Shown here: positions 7,602-15,092 of the stretch, one piece after another | How positions within the stretch are numbered: the stretch's first letter is position 1 | Layout of the letters: each line of letters begins with the position of its first letter | Origin: F1-60-MAGs104 sp964355975 | GTDB taxonomy: Bacteria; Planctomycetota; Phycisphaerae; Phycisphaerales; SM1A02 | Assembly (NCBI GenBank): GCA_964355975.1 | Contig: CAYHFW010000004.1 | Span: 1-64,000 of the forward strand | DNA: 64,000 nucleotides | Reading direction: 5' to 3' | Program-made: the position numbers and the translations under genes | Notes under the pieces: generated by a model | Seen by the model: only the letters and a program-made list of their open reading frames with translations | Told to the model about the DNA's origin: nothing | The model's database searches: none

Positions 7602-8871
7602 GCGCCCCCGCGAATTGCGCCGCCGCGCATCCCGCAACGTATCCGCTCGACCACGCCCATTGAAAACTGAATCCACCGAGTCGCCCATCGACGTCGAGCA
7701 TCTCTCCGCACATGAAGACTCCAGCACACTGCAGACTCTCAAGGCGGTCGAGGTTGAACTGCGCGAGTGGCACGCCACCCGCGGTGGTCTCGGCGGCGAC
7801 GAACCCACGCGTCCCTGTGGGAGCGATTCGGCATGCGGTGAGAAGTCGCACAAGCGCCTGCCGCCGCGCGCGAGGCAATTGTTGGATGCCGCATGCACAG
7901 TCGACCTCTGCCTGCGCGCAGGCAGCGCGCAAGAATCGGTCCGGTACGCGCGCGTGCAATGCTGCGAGCAGACTCTTTCCTTTGCACGCGATGAGTTCCT
8001 GCTCGAGAGCGCTCTCGGTCGTTCCCGGCAGCCAGTTGATGACCAACTCTGATGCGCTGTCGCTCGCAATGCTGTGCAGCCAGTGGCGACTCACGTCAAG
8101 AATTGCAGGCCCCGAGAGGCCAAAGTGCGTCAAGAGCACCGCGCCGTGAATCGTCGGGATTGCCCGCGCATTTGTGTCGCGCGCGATCTTGCCAGTGTGC
8201 GTGACCACGGTGATTTCGGCCGGCAAGGCGAGTCCGCTGAGCGTTGTGAGCCAGTGGTCGGTGGTGAGTGTGAGGGGGACAAGCGCGGGATTGAGAAGGG
8301 CAGTCAACGAGTGACCCAGCGATTGCGCGAGGCGCAGTCCACCGCCGTCAGAGCCTGACTTTGGCAAACTCAATCCACCAGTCGCGAGGATGACGCACCG
8401 CGCAGCGATCGAATCACTCCCACTCGCCAAGACGAAGCCGTCCGAACTCTTGGTCACAGATTCGATGCGCATCGGATGCAAAATCTCGACGTGTGCATCG
8501 CGCGCCGCAGTCAAGAGTGCAGTGAGCACCGTGCGCGCTTGATCGGTTGTGGGAAAGAGTTTTCCACTCTCTTCGCGTTTGAGTGTGACGCCGGCGCATT
8601 CAAAAAAGGCGATCGTCTCGTCGACGCCAAACCGGCGCAGCACCCGTTGAACAAGCGCAGGGGGGCTTCCAGCGTAGTCCCGCTCATCGACCGCGTGATG
8701 AGTCACGTTGCACCTTCCGCCACCCGCGACCAGAATCTTCGCTCCGAGAATCTTCGCGCCATCAATCGCGACCACGCGCAGCGCTGGGTTCGTTCGTGCC
8801 GCCCAAATCGCAGCAAAGAGGCCGGCGGCACCAGCACCGACAACGGCGATGTCCGCAGAGGTCTGAGTCAC
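7576..8871 (-). CDS. BaiN/HI0933-family NAD(P)/FAD-dependent oxidoreductase
   Basis: A 431-residue flavoprotein. An N-terminal FAD dinucleotide fold (IAVVGAGAAGLFAAIWAA, near 8-25) is followed by AKILVAGGGRCNVTH, the hallmark of the HI0933/YhiN/BaiN group. GKLFPTTDQA and VILATGGLSLPKSGSDGGG are further conserved blocks, and the C-terminus has GEMLDVDGRLGGFSFQWAWSSG, which closes the FAD site. The physiological substrate of most members is unknown. GTG 8871 overlaps the stop of the M14 carboxypeptidase gene by four bases, so it is the last gene of the recG run. Confidence 0.87.
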   Translation of the reverse strand: MTQTSADIAVVGAGAAGLFAAIWAARTNPALRVVAIDGAKILGAKILVAGGGRCNVTHHAVDERDYAGSPPALVQRVLRRFGVDETIAFFECAGVTLKREESGKLFPTTDQARTVLTALLTAARDAHVEILHPMRIESVTKSSDGFVLASGSDSIAARCVILATGGLSLPKSGSDGGGLRLAQSLGHSLTALLNPALVPLTLTTDHWLTTLSGLALPAEITVVTHTGKIARDTNARAIPTIHGAVLLTHFGLSGPAILDVSRHWLHSIASDSASELVINWLPGTTESALEQELIACKGKSLLAALHARVPDRFLRAACAQAEVDCACGIQQLPRARRQALVRLLTACRIAPTGTRGFVAAETTAGGVPLAQFNLDRLESLQCAGVFMCGEMLDVDGRLGGFSFQWAWSSGYVAGCAAAQFAGALRGEPSSA

Positions 8872-10622
8872 TTCGGCGCCGTGAACGTGAAAGTCTGCTC
8901 GATTGCTTTGAACTTCTCGCCTGCGTAGCGCACTGTGGCGCGCCCTCCCTCAGGTGCTTGCACGATGAACCGGAATGCATCAGTGGAGAGTCCGCTGATG
9001 CCATTCTCGACCAGGAGATCGTGCGGATTCTTGCGCGCGGGTTCAAAGGTTGTTGCGAGTCGCTGCGCCATTGGACCCCCCGATGCGACACTCAGGCCGA
9101 GTCCAGTCAGAGTCAAGTGGTCTGGAAGTCCAATCTTCTTCTGGCTCGCGCGCACAGTGCGGGTCGGAATTCTGTGTTCGTTCGAAATCGCAATCGTGAC
9201 TTGCCAGAGTTGCGCGCCCAGCGGCTCGACCTTTATTGATGCGAATGTGAGCCGCGGCATTTGCTGCGCGTGAAAGACAGTGAATGCAAAGTTGCGGTGC
9301 AACTCTTCTTCGATCATGAAAGGCGGTGGAATTCTGCTCGACCATTTCGTACCGCCCCCCACAAGCACCAACCCATACTCAGGATGGGTGAGTTCCTTCC
9401 AGTCACTTGTCGTCTGCCCAAAGAGCACGCGATCGCGCCAACGCACCATCTCCTCGGGGGTCGGCTCGCGACCATTTTGCAGAATTCGATTGTCCGTCCA
9501 GAGTTCATTCGTGAATGAGATGATTCCAAGCGACTCAGCGAGCCAATTCACAAATCCGCCGTGCACGGTGTAGAGCTCTTTGAAGATCACCATCGGTCGG
9601 TAGTGCGGCAACATCTCAGCGCCAGCCCCTGAAATCGCGTCGTAGGTCGCACGATCTTCGCTCGAATAGTCACCTTCGCGGTACGCCGCGCCGGGACCGC
9701 GCAAGATCATCCCACCCGCATTGTGATAGCTCTGCGCCGCAGCGATGTTTGGATGTTTCAGCACCCACGTCGCGATCGCGCGCGTCTCTGGATAACACAG
9801 TGGATAGTCGCCCGCACCGTTCTGCACATGTTCTGGCTGCCAATCGCCTGGCCAGTTGCGATTCATGTCATATCCACCAGGGCCATCCTCATTGATGCGC
9901 CCATCGCCGTCATTGTCGATTCCTTCACTGCCGCCGTGCGACCAATCTCCATACTCGATCGTGCCATCAGGCCGCGGCTCACGCGCGACTCGTTCAAGGA
10001 TGCGTGGATCGCGCACGCTGCGTCGATGCGTGCCCAGCGCGTCCTTTCGCCACATTTGTCCGATCGACCCATCGCCATCGAGATCGTCGGGACCATCCTC
10101 ATCTTCGATGCCATCTCGATCATCGTCGGTCGGCTGCATGCCGGTGCGGGATGAGTGTGGATTGTTCTGCTGACTGAACCAGTTGGCTCTGCCATCCGGA
10201 TTCACACTTGCAAGAAAGTAGAAGGTCGATTGATCGACGAGCTCGGTCAGCGCAGGAACTGTGCCGTACGCACGACAGAGGTAATCAATCGAGTAGAGCA
10301 CGGTCTCAGTCGCTTGCACTTCGTTTCCGTGAATGTTGCCGTCGATCCACATCGCTGGCTTCGACTCAGGCGCTCCTGTGTTGGCGTTGTTCATGGTCAC
10401 AACGAGCAGCGGACGCCCCTGCACAGATTTGCCGATTTCTTCGACCGTCAAGAGGTTTGGATACGCCCCAACGAGTTTTTGAATGATCGAGACGACTTCA
10501 CTTGCGTCGTAGAAACGATTCCACGCAATGTCGACCTTTGCAGGCAATTGCTGCTGAGCGACCGCGCACGGCGTCAGGAGTGCGAGTGTGAGGAGGGCGG
10601 ATGTTGAGAATCGGTTGTTCAT
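8868..10622 (-). CDS. Secreted M14 zinc carboxypeptidase with Ca-binding-like insertions
   Basis: A 584-residue exported peptidase. The signal peptide is residues 1-23 (ALLTLALLTPCAVAQ). M14 residues are all present: HGNE supplies zinc ligands H98 and E101, NPDG is at 141-144, MNRNW at 253-257, the third ligand is H300 in SYHNAGG, and the catalytic glutamate is E373 in FTNELW. Two Asp-rich stretches resembling thrombospondin type 3 or EF-hand loops lie inside the catalytic domain: DDDRDGIEDEDGPDDLDGDG (166-185) and DNDGDGRINEDGP (236-248). It probably trims peptides in the periplasm or outside and may need calcium. A longer upstream frame exists but the signal peptide fixes ATG 10622. It follows a catalytically dead paralogue by 10 bases. 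Confidence 0.9.
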   Translation of the reverse strand: MNNRFSTSALLTLALLTPCAVAQQQLPAKVDIAWNRFYDASEVVSIIQKLVGAYPNLLTVEEIGKSVQGRPLLVVTMNNANTGAPESKPAMWIDGNIHGNEVQATETVLYSIDYLCRAYGTVPALTELVDQSTFYFLASVNPDGRANWFSQQNNPHSSRTGMQPTDDDRDGIEDEDGPDDLDGDGSIGQMWRKDALGTHRRSVRDPRILERVAREPRPDGTIEYGDWSHGGSEGIDNDGDGRINEDGPGGYDMNRNWPGDWQPEHVQNGAGDYPLCYPETRAIATWVLKHPNIAAAQSYHNAGGMILRGPGAAYREGDYSSEDRATYDAISGAGAEMLPHYRPMVIFKELYTVHGGFVNWLAESLGIISFTNELWTDNRILQNGREPTPEEMVRWRDRVLFGQTTSDWKELTHPEYGLVLVGGGTKWSSRIPPPFMIEEELHRNFAFTVFHAQQMPRLTFASIKVEPLGAQLWQVTIAISNEHRIPTRTVRASQKKIGLPDHLTLTGLGLSVASGGPMAQRLATTFEPARKNPHDLLVENGISGLSTDAFRFIVQAPEGGRATVRYAGEKFKAIEQTFTFTAPK

Positions 10623-10632
10623 GGTGTGCCCA

Positions 10633-12327
10633 TCATTTCTGTTGTGCTGCCAGGTTTGGAATCTCAGTGCGCTGCGTTCCCATTGGCTTCCACACGACTT
10701 CGATCGCGGTCGGCTGCGCTGGATCGGTGCGAATGATCCAACGAAAACTTTGCTGGCCGCCCGCTCCCGCGAGTCCATCAACGATCGTGACTCGTTGCCC
10801 CGAGAGCAGGTGGTCCTTCGGTGTTGAGAGGCGCACGATGATTGGTGCGGGTTGCTTGTTCACTCGCCCCATGAACGATGTCGTGGGCAACCAACCTTCG
10901 TTGACGAGCTGCGCTTGAAGTTCGATCACGCCTGCGGCGATCGGCCGAGCCGTGATGTTGCGCAGCGTCACGCGTGGCTGTTTGATCGCGAGTTCGCCAA
11001 GAAAGTCTGTGACTGCGCGGGCGAGGCGCGCGAGTTCACTCGCAGGAGGATCGCTTCGAAACCCAACGCGAAAGCCACCGATTTCAACCTTGCCAAGCGT
11101 TGGATGCTCGAACGCGGTCCATGCAACAAACCCCCGCCCAGCTTGATCGCGGTCGTTCCACGCAAGCCATCCCGCGGCCTCTGCATCGGCTGGGGTCGAA
11201 ACTGCTGCGGGTTGGGCAGGCTGCGGCGCATCGCTCGGTGCAGGTGGCGGTGGCGGCAGAGGCGATGCATCAGGGCGTCCCCAGAGTTGTGTAGCAAACG
11301 TCGGAATGCCTCGGTGCGCGTAGAGCCAGAGTGCGAACGATCCAGATGGATCACACGCCTCACTGCGCGTCTGCGCCGAGAGTTCTCGCCAACGCTTTCC
11401 CATCTCTTCCCAAACTGGCTGGTCGCCTTGATCGAGCGCGAGTGGGGTGCGGCCTGTGATGTCCTTGGCGTTTGAGTCGGGTGTCTTCGTGAGGTTGTCC
11501 CAGCGACCAATGACGAGTGCCGCGATGATTCGTGGATGGTCGAGCACGAACTGCGCGAGTGCCTGCGATTCGAGTTCGCTGAGTTGTGTTGATCCCGCGA
11601 CTCGATCGAATTCTTGCCAGCGATGTGGAAAGTTGCTGTCAATGTCGACTCCGCCGATGCCATCCTCGGCAATCAGTCCGTCTTGATCGCAGTCGAGTCC
11701 CTCTCGATAGAGCGTGTGGGTCGCGCGCAAGTCTTTGGTCGAGTCAGCGGCTCGCATCAAGCGTGAATCAGCCGGGTCAGGCAGATGTGTCGCAGGGTCG
11801 TCCGCTGGAGGATCGATTCGCCGCATCATCGTGATCGCGCCATCGGCGTTGATGTCTTGCGGACGGTCCTCGTCGATGCGTCCATCCCGGTCTTCATCAA
11901 CCGGCCGCAGGTTTCGACCAGCGATGTCAGCGCAACGCGCGCCAGTGAAAACAAAGGCGTCTGGATTTGCGCAGGGAATGATGTAAAAGGTCGTTGTTTT
12001 CAGCAGTTCCGCGCGGCCCAGCAGGTGCGCGGCAGCTTCGACGCTCACGGCGACAGAACTTGGTCGGTTGCCGTCGAGTCCCCCGACCAAGAGCACCGCT
12101 GGCTTCATCTCACTGTTGAGCACGTTCTCACTGATCACGAGCACTTCGATCGGCTCGCCGCTGAACGATCGACCGATTGGTCGCATTGCGGCATGCGTCG
12201 GATGGGCCGACGCGAGAGAGCGTGCAGATGCGAGTGCTTCTTTGGGTGTGAGTGCGGCGCGGGGCTCGTCAACAGCGGTTGCCGAAGCAAGAGCGCACAT
12301 GAGTGTGTAGATCAGAGTGACGTGCAT
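10633..12327 (-). CDS. Catalytically inactive M14 carboxypeptidase paralogue
   Basis: A 564-residue exported protein with a short signal peptide (1-18), colinear with the active enzyme downstream. Every key residue is changed. HGNE becomes DGNR (85-88), the third zinc histidine becomes Gly within ALVIGRWDN (about 274), the substrate-binding MNRNW becomes DIDSNFP, and the catalytic Glu becomes Gln in FATQLWG (347). NPDA (121-124) is retained. Asp-rich Ca-loop-like inserts (DEDRDGRIDED at about 144; DCDQDGLIAEDG at about 212) are kept. A proline-rich stretch near 355-370 precedes a C-terminal beta-rich part. It may bind peptides or act as a partner of the active enzyme. It is 3 bases downstream of the DUF3299 gene. 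Confidence 0.8.
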   Translation of the reverse strand: MHVTLIYTLMCALASATAVDEPRAALTPKEALASARSLASAHPTHAAMRPIGRSFSGEPIEVLVISENVLNSEMKPAVLLVGGLDGNRPSSVAVSVEAAAHLLGRAELLKTTTFYIIPCANPDAFVFTGARCADIAGRNLRPVDEDRDGRIDEDRPQDINADGAITMMRRIDPPADDPATHLPDPADSRLMRAADSTKDLRATHTLYREGLDCDQDGLIAEDGIGGVDIDSNFPHRWQEFDRVAGSTQLSELESQALAQFVLDHPRIIAALVIGRWDNLTKTPDSNAKDITGRTPLALDQGDQPVWEEMGKRWRELSAQTRSEACDPSGSFALWLYAHRGIPTFATQLWGRPDASPLPPPPPAPSDAPQPAQPAAVSTPADAEAAGWLAWNDRDQAGRGFVAWTAFEHPTLGKVEIGGFRVGFRSDPPASELARLARAVTDFLGELAIKQPRVTLRNITARPIAAGVIELQAQLVNEGWLPTTSFMGRVNKQPAPIIVRLSTPKDHLLSGQRVTIVDGLAGAGGQQSFRWIIRTDPAQPTAIEVVWKPMGTQRTEIPNLAAQQK

Positions 12328-12330
12328 GTT

Positions 12331-13068
12331 TCACATCTCCATTGAAAGTGTCGCACCATCCATCGTGTAGAGGCCCACGAGCCAGCGCTCGACGAGGTAG
12401 GGATCAACGCGCAGAATTCCCTCAATGGTTCCAATACGCACGATGTGCCGCTTCGAGTTGTCTGCGGGCGTTGAGAGTTTGACTTCAATCGCGTCGTAGG
12501 GCGAAGGTGGAACGCCGATGCAGCAGCCATCCCATTGATTGAGCATCACCAAGCACTCATCGCTCTCAGTCGTCACGAGGGGGAATGCGATGAAGCCAGA
12601 GATGCGCACATACTTTCCGTGCAGCATCGCAATGCGCTGGGGAATCACCTTTTCGCCCAGCCGCGGGATGTATGTGTCGGATGCGCTCACGAGCAGTTCC
12701 CAAGTGACCTCGTAGGGGCTCTCTTTGGTTCCCGCTCCAGGGATGTCAAACGTTCCATCGGCTGAAATTGAGCCTGATTTCTGCACCAATGTGCCGGCGC
12801 GCACGGTCGCGTCTTTGATCGTTGCGTCGAGCCCGAGTGTCAGATCGCCCGCTGGCAATGTTGGTGAATTCGTTTGCGCAGTAGCTGCGGAAGCACGCTC
12901 TGTTTGAGGATGGTCTGTTCGAACAGGCGCGACCGGCGCATTCTGTGAGAGTTGAATCGCGTCAATGACTTCAAGAACTGGCTCATCACTCTTCTGGGGA
13001 CCAACAAGAAAGAACGCGATGGCTCCCGCACAGACAAGCACAAGAATTGTGAACCAGAAAGTGCGCAT
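12331..13068 (-). CDS. DUF3299-like exported protein
   Basis: A 245-residue protein with an N-terminal membrane anchor or signal (residues 4-23), a low-complexity linker (40-75), and a C-terminal domain resembling DUF3299. Recognisable pieces are VRISGFIAFPLVTTESDECLVML and GCCIGVPPSPYDAIEV (181-196) with a vicinal cysteine pair. Function of the family is unproven. Here it is adjacent to a MacB-type permease and an ABC ATPase, an arrangement I recall from zinc-related loci in other bacteria; that link is inference. The Cys pair and the His-rich neighbour are compatible with metal handling. Confidence 0.65.
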   Translation of the reverse strand: MRTFWFTILVLVCAGAIAFFLVGPQKSDEPVLEVIDAIQLSQNAPVAPVRTDHPQTERASAATAQTNSPTLPAGDLTLGLDATIKDATVRAGTLVQKSGSISADGTFDIPGAGTKESPYEVTWELLVSASDTYIPRLGEKVIPQRIAMLHGKYVRISGFIAFPLVTTESDECLVMLNQWDGCCIGVPPSPYDAIEVKLSTPADNSKRHIVRIGTIEGILRVDPYLVERWLVGLYTMDGATLSMEM

Positions 13069-13092
13069 CGGATCTGTGGCTTGAAAGGGGTG

Positions 13093-14391
13093 CTACGCGA
13101 GAGGACGGAGATGGCGCACGACAGGTGTGCGATAGGCCTTGATCGCAGGAATCACGCCAGCGATCGCTGCGAGCACGATCGCGCCAGCGACCACGAGCAG
13201 CGCCGAGCGCAAATCAACCGTTCCCGCAACGTGCAGTCCAATGCGCTGAGCGAGAATCGAACTTGCGACTTCGCACCCGACGACCGCGAGGAGCGCGCCA
13301 AGGACCGCGCCGAGCGCACCAATCAGTGTGCTCTCGGTGACTGCGAGCATGAAGACCCGCAATGCGCTTGCTCCGAGCACACGCAGGATCGCAACTTGCC
13401 GTCGGCGAAGATCCATCGACGCCACCATGGCGAGCATGATGCTGATGCAGCTTGAGAGCAGTACGACCGCCGCCATCGCGACGAACAGCCAATCGATGTC
13501 ACCAACAATCGCCATCAAACGCCCAATCTGCTGCGCAGGTTGCGCGACATTGATCGCAGTGTCCCGTCGCAAGCGGTCGAGTTGTGATGAGATCGACGCA
13601 GAAGAATCGCTGCCTGGGCGCGTGGGCAGCCGCAGCAGAATTCCAGTGATGAGCTTGTCGGCATCTGTGAGGTCACTCGCATCGACATGATGATGTTCGC
13701 CCTCATGCGCATGGGCGTCCTCGCCCGTCGCCTCGGCTTCGCGTCGATCCTCTGCGTGGATGATCCATGTGCTCTGCAGATTTGTGAAGAGCGCGCGATC
13801 ATGGGCCGAGCCGGTGGGCTCAAGGATGCCAACAACCTCATAGGGATGCCCCTCGTGTTGATGGTCTGCCGCGCGGCTTCCGCTCGTCCCGTGGCTCATC
13901 ACGACCTTCTGTCCGATCGTGAGGTGGTGTTCGCTCGCGGCCTGTGCGCCGACGACAACTTCGAAATCCCCGTCGAAGACTTTGCCTGCGGCGAATCGAA
14001 ATGGTTTTCCAACGACGGGTTCAAAACTCTCTAAGAAATCTGACTCAGTCGCCATGACTGGCGATCCGAGATACGAGTCGCCGAGTTGTGTCGGAATCGC
14101 CCACTGCCACGGAAAACTCTCTTGAATCTCTTCGTACTTCGGCCAGGCAATGGGGTTCGCTGGCGCATTCGCGTAGAACAATCCATTGAGCACGCCGACG
14201 AGTGGGCTCGCATCGGCGCTTACGAGCAGATGGATGTTTCCCGTTCCTCGGCGAAACGCTTGCGCGGCACCTTCGCGCAGAGAGAGTAAGACGAGCAACA
14301 GCGCGACGGCGACCATCACCATCGCAACGGTGACACAACTCGAAAGTTGGCGCGCGCGCAGACTTCGCCAGACGAGCAATAAGTCGCTCAT
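13093..14391 (-). CDS. FtsX/MacB-type ABC transporter permease with His-rich periplasmic loop
   Basis: A 432-residue permease with one N-terminal membrane helix (about 18-38), a large periplasmic domain, and three C-terminal helices (about 310-335, 350-375, 395-420), the FtsX topology. The periplasmic region carries 13 histidines between 155 and 235, including HQHEGH (177-182) and HAHEGEHHH (227-235), an obvious candidate metal-binding loop. It overlaps the ATPase gene by four bases (ATGA) and is followed by DUF3299. MacB-type systems move substrates or lipoproteins out of the membrane, not across the inner membrane. The His cluster suggests that metal is sensed or carried. Confidence 0.82.
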   Translation of the reverse strand: MSDLLLVWRSLRARQLSSCVTVAMVMVAVALLLVLLSLREGAAQAFRRGTGNIHLLVSADASPLVGVLNGLFYANAPANPIAWPKYEEIQESFPWQWAIPTQLGDSYLGSPVMATESDFLESFEPVVGKPFRFAAGKVFDGDFEVVVGAQAASEHHLTIGQKVVMSHGTSGSRAADHQHEGHPYEVVGILEPTGSAHDRALFTNLQSTWIIHAEDRREAEATGEDAHAHEGEHHHVDASDLTDADKLITGILLRLPTRPGSDSSASISSQLDRLRRDTAINVAQPAQQIGRLMAIVGDIDWLFVAMAAVVLLSSCISIMLAMVASMDLRRRQVAILRVLGASALRVFMLAVTESTLIGALGAVLGALLAVVGCEVASSILAQRIGLHVAGTVDLRSALLVVAGAIVLAAIAGVIPAIKAYRTPVVRHLRPLA

Positions 14392-15083
14392 GGTGCGACT
14401 CGATTCGATGTGAACTCGTCTACTTCAATCACGCGTGAAAACGAGCTACGAAGAAGAGGATCATGGCTCGTCACGATGAGGGCTGCACCCGCACTCTTTG
14501 CGGCGGATTGAATCAACGCGATCGCGGTGCGGGCGTTGTCAGGATCGAGGCTTGCAGTTGGTTCATCGGCAAGTACCAGCGAAGGACTGCCCGCAACGGC
14601 GCGCGCGACTGCGACGCGCTGCTGCTGTCCAACTGAAAGAGTTTCAACGAGCGCGCGCGTCTCAGTGATGCCGAGTTGCGCGAGCACGCGGTCAGCGCGC
14701 GTGGACTGTTCCTGCGACGAATGGCCAGCAAGCATCAACGCAAGCATGACATTCTCACGCGCCGAAAATCCTTGCAGCAGGTTGAGAGTCTGAAAGATCA
14801 TCCCGATGTGGCGACCTCGAAAGGTGTCGCGTGCAGCTCCGGTGAGCGCGCGCAGATCAGTCGCATGCACTTCGATCACTCCCGAAGTTGCCTCCTCGAT
14901 TCCAGCGATGAGGTGCAAGAGTGTTGACTTGCCCGTGCCTGACGATCCGGCAAGCAGCACCTGTTCACCCGCAGAAACCTGCAACTCTGGCACTGCGATT
15001 GAGAATCCTCGGGTGTACGCGAAGGTCACACCAGAGACCCGAAGCGCCAGAGATTGCGAAGCCACATTCGGCGCACTGGGCAT
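14388..15083 (-). CDS. LolD/MacB-type ABC transporter ATPase
   Basis: A 231-residue ATP-binding subunit. Walker A is GSSGTGKST (46-54), the Q loop GMIFQTLNLLQGFSARENV, the signature LSVGQQQRVA (Val replaces the usual Gly), Walker B LVLADEPTASLD, and the H loop ends IVTSHD. The sequence pattern matches LolD/MacB/FtsE subunits, and it pairs with the permease that overlaps its stop by four bases. It starts 9 bases after recG, so transcription probably comes from the recG promoter. Confidence 0.88.
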   Translation of the reverse strand: MPSAPNVASQSLALRVSGVTFAYTRGFSIAVPELQVSAGEQVLLAGSSGTGKSTLLHLIAGIEEATSGVIEVHATDLRALTGAARDTFRGRHIGMIFQTLNLLQGFSARENVMLALMLAGHSSQEQSTRADRVLAQLGITETRALVETLSVGQQQRVAVARAVAGSPSLVLADEPTASLDPDNARTAIALIQSAAKSAGAALIVTSHDPLLRSSFSRVIEVDEFTSNRVAP

Positions 15084-15092
15084 TTCGCAAGC

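Noticed and set aside
12760..13070. Second signal-anchored gene ahead of DUF3299
   Set aside because: The N-terminal anchor and low-complexity linker are in one frame with the domain, with no stop between.
13323..13800. Small antisense open frames within the His-rich permease gene
   Set aside because: Overlap a clearly conserved permease and lack motifs.
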